Source of the DNA: JADGRF01 sp035274465
GTDB taxonomy: Bacteria > Myxococcota_A > Polyangia > Polyangiales > JAFGIB01
Reading direction: 5' to 3'
Length of the DNA stretch: 64,000 nt
Assembly: GCA_035274465.1 (NCBI GenBank)
Contig: DATEOF010000167.1
Location: forward strand, 10,252 to 74,251
The notes below the pieces were generated by a model. That model made no database searches, was not told the origin of the DNA, and worked only from the letters and a program-made list of their open reading frames with translations. A program made the translations under genes and the position numbers. Shown here piece by piece: positions 17,113-24,887 of the stretch (position 1 is its first letter; the number at the start of each line of letters is the position of its first letter).

Positions 17113-18132
17113 TCACTCGCCGGGCTTCGCGTCGAGGTCGGCTCGCACCATGATCTCCACCAGGTGTGCGAATGGAGTTCGGCTCGTCCAGCCGAGCTGC
17201 GTTCGCGCCTTGCTGGCGTCACCGACGAGGTAGTCCACCTCCGCCGGGCGATAGAACTCGGGGCTGATGGCGACGCGCACGACGCCCTTGGGATCTCGTC
17301 CGCGCTCGTCCGCGCCCGAGCCTTCCCAGGTCAACGGCAGGTCGATGGTCTCGAACGCGTGGTTCACGAACTCGCGCACGGAATGGGTCGTGCCGGTCGC
17401 GAGCACGTAGTCGTCCGCGCTCGGCTGTTGCAACATCATCCACATACCTTCCACGTACTCGGGCGCGTAACCCCAGTCGCGCTTCGCGTCCATGTTGCCG
17501 AGCACCAACTTCTCTTCCTGTCCTCGCGCGATCGCGGCGACACTCAAGGCGATCTTGCGGGTCACGAACTCCGAGCCTCGCAGCGGCGACTCGTGATTGA
17601 ACAACAGCCCGCAACAGGCAAACATGTCGTACGACTCGCGGTAGTTGACCGAGATGAAGTGGCCGTACAGCTTCGAGACGCCATACGGGCTGCGCGGGTG
17701 GAACGGCGTGAGCTCCGTTTGCGGCGTCTCGCGGACCTTGCCGAACATCTCGCTCGTCGACGCTTGATAGAACTTGATGCGAGGATTCACCGTGCGGATC
17801 GCCTCGAGCAGGTGCAGCACGCCGAGCGAATTGGCCTGGGTCGTGACGATCGGTTGATCGAACGAAGCCTTGACGAAGCTCTGCGCCGCGAGGTTGTAGA
17901 TCTCGTCCGGCTGGACGTCCTGCAGCGTTCGCAGCACGTTCGAATACTCTTGCAGGTCGCAGTACACGATGCGCACGGCCGAACCGATACCGAGCCGCCG
18001 GAGCCGCCAGTGGGTCGTCTCGCCGCTGCGCCGATCGGCGCCCACGACGGTGTAGCCCTTGTTCAACAGGAACTGCGCGAGGTATGCGCCGTCCTGGCCG
18101 CGGATCCCGGTAATCAGTGCCGTACGCGCCAT
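17113..18132 (-). CDS. gmd: GDP-mannose 4,6-dehydratase
   Basis: The 339-residue extended-SDR enzyme has the NADP motif TGIRGQDGAYL (residues 8-18), the Ser/Thr and Tyr-Lys catalytic set in ASTSEMFG and YGVSKLY, and the GMD-specific stretch NHESPLRG. It converts GDP-mannose to GDP-4-keto-6-deoxymannose, the precursor of GDP-fucose, rhamnose and perosamine. GAGGAG precedes the ATG. A GT4 glycosyltransferase is divergent from it across about 145 bases, so the pair may supply and use a deoxyhexose for a surface polysaccharide. Confidence 0.93.
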   Translation of the reverse strand: MARTALITGIRGQDGAYLAQFLLNKGYTVVGADRRSGETTHWRLRRLGIGSAVRIVYCDLQEYSNVLRTLQDVQPDEIYNLAAQSFVKASFDQPIVTTQANSLGVLHLLEAIRTVNPRIKFYQASTSEMFGKVRETPQTELTPFHPRSPYGVSKLYGHFISVNYRESYDMFACCGLLFNHESPLRGSEFVTRKIALSVAAIARGQEEKLVLGNMDAKRDWGYAPEYVEGMWMMLQQPSADDYVLATGTTHSVREFVNHAFETIDLPLTWEGSGADERGRDPKGVVRVAISPEFYRPAEVDYLVGDASKARTQLGWTSRTPFAHLVEIMVRADLDAKPGE

Positions 18133-18277
18133 TCACCACTCCTCTTTGTCGACCTGCAGCTGTAGCCGGCCGGCCGCCCGGAAGGCAACTCCCCGGCCTT
18201 GCCCGAGGTGGGGGTCCAGGGGAAAAGAGCCTTCGCGCGCCGGCGCCGCCGTGCTAACAGGCCGCGCGGAGTCACCC

Positions 18278-19438
18278 TTGAGCTCGCTTCGTCTGTTGAT
18301 GGTCGCCAGCAACTTCCCGCCCGTAATCGGCGGGATTCAGGCGTACGCGCTGCGGCTCGCCCAGCACTTCCAGGCCCATTGCGACGAGCTGCTCGTGGTC
18401 GCGCCGCGTTCGCCGGGCTGTCGCGAGTACGACGCCAAGAGCTCCCTACCGATGCTGCGACTGCCAGCCCTCGGTGACGACCTGGCGCTGTCGGGCATCG
18501 CTCCGCTGGCGGCCTTGCTCGCGCGCCGTCGCTTCGACGCGGCCTTCGCCACGCACTGGGCGCCCGGCTTCGGGCTGCTGCAGGCGGCACGACTCGCGCG
18601 CGTGGACCTGCCGGTGTTCAGCGCCTTGCTGGGCAAGGAGCTCGTGCACCGCCCGCTCGCGCGTTTCGGCGCGGCGCAGGCGGTCTACGATCGCATTCGC
18701 CGCCGTGCGCTGCAGGAGCCGTCCGGCCTGATCTCGATCAGCGCGCGCACCACCGAGCTGGCGATCGAGGCCGGCGCGGCGCCAGAGCGCGTGCACACCA
18801 CGTACTGCGGCGTCGATCCCGAGCGCTTTCAGCCGAAGCCGCAGCCCGAGCTGCATCGCGAGCTCGCCGGAGACGGGCCGCTCTTGCTGAGCGTCGCGCG
18901 GTTGGTGTCGCGCAAGGGCATCGACACCGTGCTGCAGGCGCTGCCGGCCGTGCTCGCGCGCGTGCCGGCGTTGACCTACGCGGTGATCGGCGAAGGTCCC
19001 GACATGCCGCGCCTCACCGCGCTCGCGCAGGAGCTCGGCGTGAGCGCGAACGTGCGGTTCCTGAAGCGTGTGCCTGGCGACCTGGTGGAGTACTACAACG
19101 CTTGCGACCTGTTCGTCATGCCGGCGCGCGAAGAACCCGGTGACGTCGAGGGGTTTGGCCTGGTGTTCCTCGAGGCGAACGCCTGCGGCAAGCCGGTGAT
19201 CGGAGCCCGCGCCGGCGGCGTGACCGACGCGATCGCCGACGGTGAAAGTGGTCTGCTCGTGCCGCAGAACGACGTGCCCGCACTCAGCGCAGCGATATTG
19301 TCGCTCGTAACCGATCCGCGGCGCGCGCAAGAACTAGGGCGGCTCGGTCGGGAGCGCGTGCTGTCTCAGTTCACGTGGCAGCGCGTCGGCACCAATACGC
19401 TGGCTGCGATCGAGTCCAGTGCGCGCGCGCAGCGCTAG
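18278..19438 (+). CDS. GT4 family glycosyltransferase
   Basis: The 386-residue protein is a GT-B retaining glycosyltransferase. The N-terminal half opens LRLLMVASNFPPVIGGIQAY, with the glycine loop. The C-terminal half has LLSVARLVSRKGIDTVLQAL and the nucleotide-sugar site EGFGLVFLEANACGKPVIG, with the E-x7-E motif. I start it at TTG 18278 because GGAG lies 7 bases upstream; GTG 18251 is an alternative. A longer frame would run back into the divergent gmd. It probably adds a sugar to an envelope polysaccharide. Its stop overlaps the stop of the convergent small gene in the palindrome CTAG. Confidence 0.88.
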   Translation: MSSLRLLMVASNFPPVIGGIQAYALRLAQHFQAHCDELLVVAPRSPGCREYDAKSSLPMLRLPALGDDLALSGIAPLAALLARRRFDAAFATHWAPGFGLLQAARLARVDLPVFSALLGKELVHRPLARFGAAQAVYDRIRRRALQEPSGLISISARTTELAIEAGAAPERVHTTYCGVDPERFQPKPQPELHRELAGDGPLLLSVARLVSRKGIDTVLQALPAVLARVPALTYAVIGEGPDMPRLTALAQELGVSANVRFLKRVPGDLVEYYNACDLFVMPAREEPGDVEGFGLVFLEANACGKPVIGARAGGVTDAIADGESGLLVPQNDVPALSAAILSLVTDPRRAQELGRLGRERVLSQFTWQRVGTNTLAAIESSARAQR

Positions 19439-19737
19439 CCGCGCAGCCCTCGCACGACGGCGCGCACGAATGGAAAGTAGCCCTGCGGCCCGGTGGTGAT
19501 GTCCTTCATGTGGACGGTCGTGGAGTTACTCAGCTGAAAGACTTCGCGCACGATGGCGAGCCTGATCTCGAGATCGAGGCCACCACCCATGATCACGTGA
19601 TCGATCTGCGTCTTCGCGAACGTGGCGCGCAGGTCTTCCATGCTGCCGCCCCCGTACAGCTCGAGATCGGGCAGCTGCAGGTATTCGCGCGCCTCTTCGA
19701 CGGCGATGCCCCCGCGACCGAGGAGAAGAACGCGCAT
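19435..19737 (-). CDS. Small conserved hypothetical protein
   Basis: The 100-residue product starts MRVLLLGRGGIAVEEAREYL. It reads as an alternating beta-alpha fold: a first strand with a glycine turn, a central DHVIMGGGLDLEIR, and TTVHMKDITTGPQGYFPF near the end. I do not recognise the family. In-frame ATGs at 19758 and 19794 are possible starts, but conservation-like sequence begins at 19737. It follows the alpha/beta hydrolase on the same strand and is probably co-transcribed. Confidence 0.65.
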   Translation of the reverse strand: MRVLLLGRGGIAVEEAREYLQLPDLELYGGGSMEDLRATFAKTQIDHVIMGGGLDLEIRLAIVREVFQLSNSTTVHMKDITTGPQGYFPFVRAVVRGLRG

Positions 19738-19800
19738 GGGCTTCACTGGATCCCCCATGCAGCGTGCGATACCCCGTCCCGCCATCGTGCGCAAGGCGGT

Positions 19801-20676
19801 TCAGCGCCGCATGAACCCGGCGATCGCGTTCGCGACTGCCCGAGGCTGCTCGAGCGGCGCGAAGTGTCCGCACTGCGCGATGACTTCGCCACGGACGTTG
19901 GACAGGCCCGACTCTCGCAGCCCGCTCAGGTACGTGTGGATGTCTCCGAAGTCGTGATCGCCGCGCAGGCACAAGACGGGAGTGGGCGCGAAGTGTCCGC
20001 GCGCTTCGCGGTTGTCGCGCTCGTCTTCGGCGAACGCTCGGTACCAATCGAAACCCGTGCGCAGCGCGCTCGGCCGCAGGTAAGCCTCGGCGAAGGCCTG
20101 GCGGCTGGCGGCGTCGACGCCGCCCGGAGCGGCGCTCAGCGCGTCGTAGAAGAACGCGAAGTACTCGGCCTCCTTGCCGGTGACGAGCTTCTCGGGCAAG
20201 TCCGGGACGTTGTGGAACGCGAAGTGCCAGATGCGCGGATTGCGTTCGACCTCCGACCACGGCGCGACACCCGGCACCGCGATGTTCATCAGCACCGCTG
20301 CCGCGAGCTCGCCCGGGTAGGTGTGCAAGTAGGCGTACGCGATCTGACCACCGACGTCGCGCCCGACCAAGGTCACGTCGTGTAACCCGAGTTGGCTGAG
20401 GAGTGTATGCACCACTGCGGCGAGCGTGCGCTTGTCATTTGCGCGCGTGGGTTCGGGCGAACCGCCGATGCCCGGCAAGTCGAGCGCGATCACGTGCGCG
20501 ACCTCGCGGAGCAGGTGCATCACGGGTCGAAAGACCGACCAATCCTCGGGCCAACCGTGCAAGAGCACCGCCGCGGGTAGCTGCGGGTCGCCCTGCTCCA
20601 CGACGTGGATCGGAACGTCGTGAACGATGACGCGCCGGTGGCGAGGGCCCGATGTGAGGTCTGACTGTGGCTGCAT
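19801..20676 (-). CDS. Alpha/beta hydrolase, epoxide hydrolase/dehalogenase-like
   Basis: The 291-residue enzyme has the oxyanion motif HGWP (40-43), a nucleophile elbow VGRDVGG with aspartate 107 as nucleophile, and a C-terminal catalytic histidine in CGHFAPLEQP. An aspartate nucleophile with HGWP indicates epoxide hydrolases, with fluoroacetate or haloalkane dehalogenases as alternatives. It is cytoplasmic. GGAGGAC just before ATG 20676 fixes the start, overriding a GTG four codons upstream that lies in the ribosome-binding site itself. Confidence 0.88.
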   Translation of the reverse strand: MQPQSDLTSGPRHRRVIVHDVPIHVVEQGDPQLPAAVLLHGWPEDWSVFRPVMHLLREVAHVIALDLPGIGGSPEPTRANDKRTLAAVVHTLLSQLGLHDVTLVGRDVGGQIAYAYLHTYPGELAAAVLMNIAVPGVAPWSEVERNPRIWHFAFHNVPDLPEKLVTGKEAEYFAFFYDALSAAPGGVDAASRQAFAEAYLRPSALRTGFDWYRAFAEDERDNREARGHFAPTPVLCLRGDHDFGDIHTYLSGLRESGLSNVRGEVIAQCGHFAPLEQPRAVANAIAGFMRR

Positions 20677-20761
20677 GGTGTCCTCCACGTGTTACCCGGA
20701 CATCGGAAGCATCGAGTGCGCCAACAGCCGCGCAACAATCGACGCGATCAAGGTGTGTGTG

Positions 20762-20778
20762 CGGCCATTGATTGGCCG
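20762..20778. promoter_or_regulatory. Inverted repeat, candidate operator
   Basis: CGGCCA-TTGAT-TGGCCG is a perfect 6-base dyad with a 5-base centre, in the 172-base gap between the divergent hydrolase and quinoprotein genes. It could bind a dimeric repressor. No regulator gene is adjacent, so this is a weak call. Confidence 0.3.
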
Positions 20779-20848
20779 TGGGAGGACGACTCCAAGTGAT
20801 CACTGCGGCGTCGTAGCCATTGTGAGGTTTCCTTGCTACGTCGACGGA

Positions 20849-23038
20849 ATGTCCCGCTGTTTCCTCGCACTCTGCCTGCTTTGCGCAGCCTGTAATAACG
20901 GTACGAAGTCTTCGACACAGAGCGTCACCGCTGGCGAGTCGGCATCGGGCTCGATCGCGAGTGGGAGCGCGGGGCTTGGCGCAGGTGCAGTCGCAACCGG
21001 TAACGCAGGCGTCGCTGCGGGCGGCAACGCGGGCGTGGGCTCCGCGCGCGCGGGTAACACCGCAATGACCACTGCCGGTGCTGGCACCGCAGCCGGCACA
21101 TCGGGTGGGGCAGCTGGCAGCAGCACGGCAGGCAGCGGTGACGCTGGCAGCGGCGGGATGAATGCCGCCGGCTCTGGACCCAGCGTCGCGCAAAACCCCG
21201 GTGTGCCACCGGAGGTCGCGCAGTCTTTGCACGAGTGGCCGCTGCCCGGCAAGGACTACAACAATTCTAGATTTACGAAGGATTCGTCGATCACGAGCGC
21301 CAACGTCAGCAAGCTTCGCGAGGCCTGGCGCGTCGAGCTCGAGGGGTTGGTCATCGCCTACGGCATGTGCTCGACGGTGCCGTTGATCCTCGGTGGCACC
21401 GTCTACCTCGAGGATACTTACAGCTCCGTGCGCGCGATCGATCTCGCGAGCGGCAAGGTCAAGTGGGCCAAGACGGACACCAACTTGAACCCCGGCCCCA
21501 ACGGCGTCGCGGTGGGCTGGGGAAAGGTGTTTGCGATCCGCGGCTCGGACTCGGTGGTCGCGTACAACGCAGCTGACGGCAAGGAGCTCTGGGCCAAGAA
21601 GGTGGTCGACACGCCGACGGCCGGCATCGACATTCAACCGACGGTCTTCGACGATCGCGTGTTGGTGAGCACGGTGCCCATCAGCACCAGTGGCATCTAC
21701 ACCCCTGGAGATCGCGGGATCCTCAAGGCGCTGGATCAGAAGACGGGCGAAGAACGCTGGCGCTTCGACACCATCAAGGGCACCGATTTCTGGGGCAACG
21801 AGGACGTGAACTCCGGAGGCGGTGCCTGGTTCCCACCGTCGATCGACATCGACGCCGGGCGCGTGTTCTGGGCGATCGCGAACCCGGCGCCGTTCCCTGG
21901 AACGCCCGAGTTCCCCAACGGCACGAGCCGCATGGGCGACAACCTGTACACCGACTCGACGCTGGTGCTCGACGTGCGCAGCGGCGAGTACAAGTGGCAC
22001 CACCAGACCGTCCAGCACGACATCTTCGATCGCGATCTGCTGCACACCATCCTCACGGAGGTGAATGGCATGCCGGTCGTCATCAGCACGGGCAAGGAGG
22101 GCCGCGTCTGGGCCAACCGGCGCGATACCGGCGAAGTGTTGTGGGGTCCGGTCTCCGTCGGCGTGCACATGAACGATGAGCTCACGCAACTGACGGGTTC
22201 GACGCAAGTCCTGCCGGGCTCCTTCGGCGGCGTGCTCACGCCACCGGCGCTGGCCGATGGCGTGGTCTACGTCGCCATGTTGAACGCTCCGTCGATGTAC
22301 CTGTCCAATCGAACGTCGTACTTCGGCAGCTCGGTCGGCACCATGAACGGCAACCTGGTCGCGATCGACGTGACCACGGGCAAGATCAAGTGGGAGGTCA
22401 CGGTCGAAGGCGATCCGACCGGTGGTGCGACGGTCATCAACGACCTGGTCATCACGGCGACCTTTCAGGGCAAGGTGATCGCGTACCAGCGCGACACCGG
22501 CAAGGAAGTCTGGCGCTGGACCGCACCGGGCGGGATCAACTCCTGGATGTCGGTCTCGGGCGACACGCTCGTCATCCCCGTGGGTGCGGCGACGCCCGCG
22601 GTCGTGGTCGCGCTCCGCCTCAGCGGCACGAGCGGTGCGGCCGGTTCGGGAGGCTCTGCAGCTGGCAGCGGCGCGGCGGGCAACTCCGCGGGCAACTCCA
22701 GCGCGTTCTCCGCCATCTACTCGCAGATCATCGCGCCGCGCTGCGCGGGTTCGGTGTGTCACAGCAGCAGCTCGACCGGCGGAAGTCTGAATCTCCCCGC
22801 GGGCGCCAGCGCGAGCACGGTTCGCAGCTCATTGCTCAACAAGCCCGCGAGCGGCCCGGAGTGCACGACCTCCGGCATGTCGCTAGTCGTGCCGGGCAAC
22901 CCGGAGATGAGCCTCCTGTATCGCAAGCTCACCGACACGCCGCCGTGCGGCTCGCGAATGCCACCCACAGGCGCGCTCCCCGCGGCAGAGCTCGACCGCA
23001 TCCGCACCTGGATCATGAACGGAGCAGCGGACGACTGA
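20849..23038 (+). CDS. Lipoprotein with PQQ-type beta-propeller and C-terminal cytochrome-like domain
   Basis: From ATG 20849 the product has 729 residues. A lipoprotein-type signal (CLLCAAC) is followed by a Gly/Ala/Ser/Thr linker to about residue 110. A quinoprotein propeller follows, shown by repeated blades such as VRAIDLASGKVKW, VVAYNAADGKELWAKK and VIAYQRDTGKEVWRW. A second short linker leads to a domain with CAGSVCH (residues 632-638), GNPEMSLLYRKL and MPP, ending in IRTWIMNGA. This is the layout of planctomycete-type c domains, but with four rather than two residues between the cysteines. I infer an exported alcohol or sugar dehydrogenase-like protein passing electrons to its own haem, if haem is bound. 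Confidence 0.85.
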   Translation: MSRCFLALCLLCAACNNGTKSSTQSVTAGESASGSIASGSAGLGAGAVATGNAGVAAGGNAGVGSARAGNTAMTTAGAGTAAGTSGGAAGSSTAGSGDAGSGGMNAAGSGPSVAQNPGVPPEVAQSLHEWPLPGKDYNNSRFTKDSSITSANVSKLREAWRVELEGLVIAYGMCSTVPLILGGTVYLEDTYSSVRAIDLASGKVKWAKTDTNLNPGPNGVAVGWGKVFAIRGSDSVVAYNAADGKELWAKKVVDTPTAGIDIQPTVFDDRVLVSTVPISTSGIYTPGDRGILKALDQKTGEERWRFDTIKGTDFWGNEDVNSGGGAWFPPSIDIDAGRVFWAIANPAPFPGTPEFPNGTSRMGDNLYTDSTLVLDVRSGEYKWHHQTVQHDIFDRDLLHTILTEVNGMPVVISTGKEGRVWANRRDTGEVLWGPVSVGVHMNDELTQLTGSTQVLPGSFGGVLTPPALADGVVYVAMLNAPSMYLSNRTSYFGSSVGTMNGNLVAIDVTTGKIKWEVTVEGDPTGGATVINDLVITATFQGKVIAYQRDTGKEVWRWTAPGGINSWMSVSGDTLVIPVGAATPAVVVALRLSGTSGAAGSGGSAAGSGAAGNSAGNSSAFSAIYSQIIAPRCAGSVCHSSSSTGGSLNLPAGASASTVRSSLLNKPASGPECTTSGMSLVVPGNPEMSLLYRKLTDTPPCGSRMPPTGALPAAELDRIRTWIMNGAADD

Positions 23039-23082
23039 CCTGCAACTTGCCGGGTCCGGGCTTTTCCGGTAACCCCGAGCGC

Positions 23083-23733
23083 GTGAGTATCACCGCAGAA
23101 CTTGTCTCGTATCTCCTGAGTACGATCGGTGCGTTGATCCCCATCGTGAACCCGTTCTCGACCGCGCCGATGGTGGTGACCATGACCGCCACGCTGACGG
23201 ACGCCGAGCGCAAGTCGCAGGTTCGCCGCGCCTGCATCTACATGTTCTTCATCTTGACGTCGTTCCTGGTGGCCGGCGGCTTGATCATGAGCTTCCTGGG
23301 GATCTCGATCCCCGGCCTGCGCATCGCCGGCGGTCTGGTGATCGCATTCGTCGGCTTTCGCATGTTGTTTCCGGCCACGGCTCCGGCGCGCCACGACAAC
23401 CCCGCCGAGCCGCCTTACAAGCAAGACATCTCGTTCACGCCGCTGGCGATGCCTAGCCTGGCTGGTCCCGGTTCGATCGCGGTCGTGATCGGTATGTCCA
23501 GCACGGCCCAGGCGAGCAACTACGCGATCATGCGCCACGCGCTGATCGCGGTCGGGATCGCACTCACGGCCGTGTTTTGCTACTACGTGCTGCGCGGGGC
23601 CACCAAGCTCGCGAGGTTTCTTGGGCCCACCGGCGTCACCGCCATGGGCGGGATCATGGGGTTCTTGCTGGTCTGCATCGGCGTGCAGTTCGTGATCAAC
23701 GGCGTCCTGCACGTGCGGGAAAGCCTGAGCTAA
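23083..23733 (+). CDS. MarC family integral membrane protein
   Basis: The 216-residue protein has six hydrophobic segments and family motifs: IGALIPIVNPFSTAPMV in the first helix, LRIAGGLVIAFVGFRML, and PLAMPSLAGPGSIAVVI in the middle. Length matches MarC proteins, a broadly conserved inner-membrane family of unknown transport role that is not confirmed as a drug pump. The start is GTG 23083, 44 bases after the preceding stop. The next gene begins 5 bases after its stop, so they may be co-transcribed. Confidence 0.9.
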   Translation: MSITAELVSYLLSTIGALIPIVNPFSTAPMVVTMTATLTDAERKSQVRRACIYMFFILTSFLVAGGLIMSFLGISIPGLRIAGGLVIAFVGFRMLFPATAPARHDNPAEPPYKQDISFTPLAMPSLAGPGSIAVVIGMSSTAQASNYAIMRHALIAVGIALTAVFCYYVLRGATKLARFLGPTGVTAMGGIMGFLLVCIGVQFVINGVLHVRESLS

Positions 23734-23738
23734 TCGAT

Positions 23739-24722
23739 ATGACCTGGATTCGTATTCTCGTCGTAGTCGCAAGCACGTTGTCCGCCAGCCTGGCCGCTGC
23801 ACAGGCAGAGCTGCCGTCGTGGAGCGAAGGGCCGGCGAAGAAGGCCGTGCTCGAGTTCGTCACACGGGTGACCAAGGAGGGCGGGCCGGACTACGTTCCG
23901 CCGGCCGAACGCATCGCCACTTTCGACAACGACGGCACGCTGTGGGCCGAGCAGCCCATGTACTTTCAAATCTTCTTCGCGCTCGATCGGGTCAAGGCCC
24001 TCGCGCCACAGCACCCGGAGTGGAAGGACAAGGAGCCCTTCGCCTCGTTGCTCAAGGGCGATACCAAGGCCGCGCTCGCCGGCGGTGAGAAGGCGATCGC
24101 GGAGATCGTGGCGGCGGCGCACGCCGGTATCACCACCGACGAGTTCGAGCAGGTCGCGCGTAGCTGGTTTGCGACCGCCAAACATCCGAAGCTCAAGCGA
24201 CCGTACACCGAGCTCGTGTATCAACCGATGCTCGAGCTGCTCGCACTGTTGCGCGCGCACCAGTTCAAGACCTTCATCGTCTCCGGTGGCGGCGTGGAGT
24301 TCATGCGCGCCTTTGCGGAGAAGGCCTACGGCATTCCACCCGAGCAGGTGATCGGCAGTGCCGGCAAGCAGCAGTTCGAGCTGCGTGACGGCAAACCCGT
24401 GCTGCTGAAGCTCCCCGCCATCGAATACGTCGATGACAAGGAAGGCAAGCCGCTCGCCATCCAGCGCATCATCGGCCGGCGGCCGATCGCCGCGTTCGGC
24501 AACTCGGACGGCGACCTGCAGATGCTGCAGTGGACCTGCGCAGGGAAGGGCGCGCGCTTCTGCATGTACGTGCACCACACGGACGACAAGCGCGAGTGGG
24601 CGTACGACCGCAAGTCCAGCATCGGCCGGCTCGACAAGGGCCTCGACGAAGCTCAGACCAAGGGCTGGCTCGTCATCGACATGAAGCGCGACTGGAAGGC
24701 CGTCTTCCCGGCGAGGCCTTAG
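23739..24722 (+). CDS. Exported HAD superfamily phosphatase
   Basis: The 327-residue product has a signal peptide ending near AAA/AQA (20-23), so the enzyme acts in the periplasm. HAD motif I is FDNDGTLW with Asp63 and Asp65, motif II is FIVSGGG, and motif IV is AFGNSDGDLQML. The subfamily resembles the phosphoserine phosphatase-like secreted HADs. Substrate is unknown. The last base pair of its stop codon lies inside the left arm of a long inverted repeat that ends the transcription unit. Confidence 0.85.
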   Translation: MTWIRILVVVASTLSASLAAAQAELPSWSEGPAKKAVLEFVTRVTKEGGPDYVPPAERIATFDNDGTLWAEQPMYFQIFFALDRVKALAPQHPEWKDKEPFASLLKGDTKAALAGGEKAIAEIVAAAHAGITTDEFEQVARSWFATAKHPKLKRPYTELVYQPMLELLALLRAHQFKTFIVSGGGVEFMRAFAEKAYGIPPEQVIGSAGKQQFELRDGKPVLLKLPAIEYVDDKEGKPLAIQRIIGRRPIAAFGNSDGDLQMLQWTCAGKGARFCMYVHHTDDKREWAYDRKSSIGRLDKGLDEAQTKGWLVIDMKRDWKAVFPARP

Positions 24723-24884
24723 AGCGCCGAACAGTTTGAAACGCCGCGCCTGCGCGGTTTATCGGGGCCCTGGGCGCCCGCGTGCCTCCTCAACGTAGGA
24801 TCTGACTACGCCTCGTCGGCCCGCGGGCCCCCAGAACCCCGCTAAACCGCGCATCCATCGACGTTTCAAACTGTTCGGCGCTCT
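24721..24884. repeat. 164-bp nested inverted repeat between convergent genes
   Basis: The outer arms 24721-24743 and 24862-24884 are perfect 23-base inverted copies. Inner arms 24751-24767 and 24837-24853 match at 16 of 17 positions, and the GC-rich centre pairs partly. The left outer arm includes the last two bases of the HAD stop codon, and the right arm ends 4 bases before the stop of the wHTH-AAA gene. There is no T-tract. It may act as a bidirectional terminator, but the length and nested arms also fit a miniature inverted-repeat element. Confidence 0.85.
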
Positions 24885-24887
24885 TCG

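Noticed and set aside
18059..18277. Longer N terminus for the GT4 glycosyltransferase
   Set aside because: It would overlap the divergent gmd gene and adds Pro/Arg-rich residues unlike the family; TTG 18278 follows a GGAG site directly before the first conserved strand.
20435..22762. 775-codon open frame on the minus strand across the quinoprotein gene
   Set aside because: It is antisense to a gene with clear propeller and cytochrome motifs; its own sequence is Arg/His/Asp-rich with no recognisable domain, as expected for a shadow frame in high-GC DNA.
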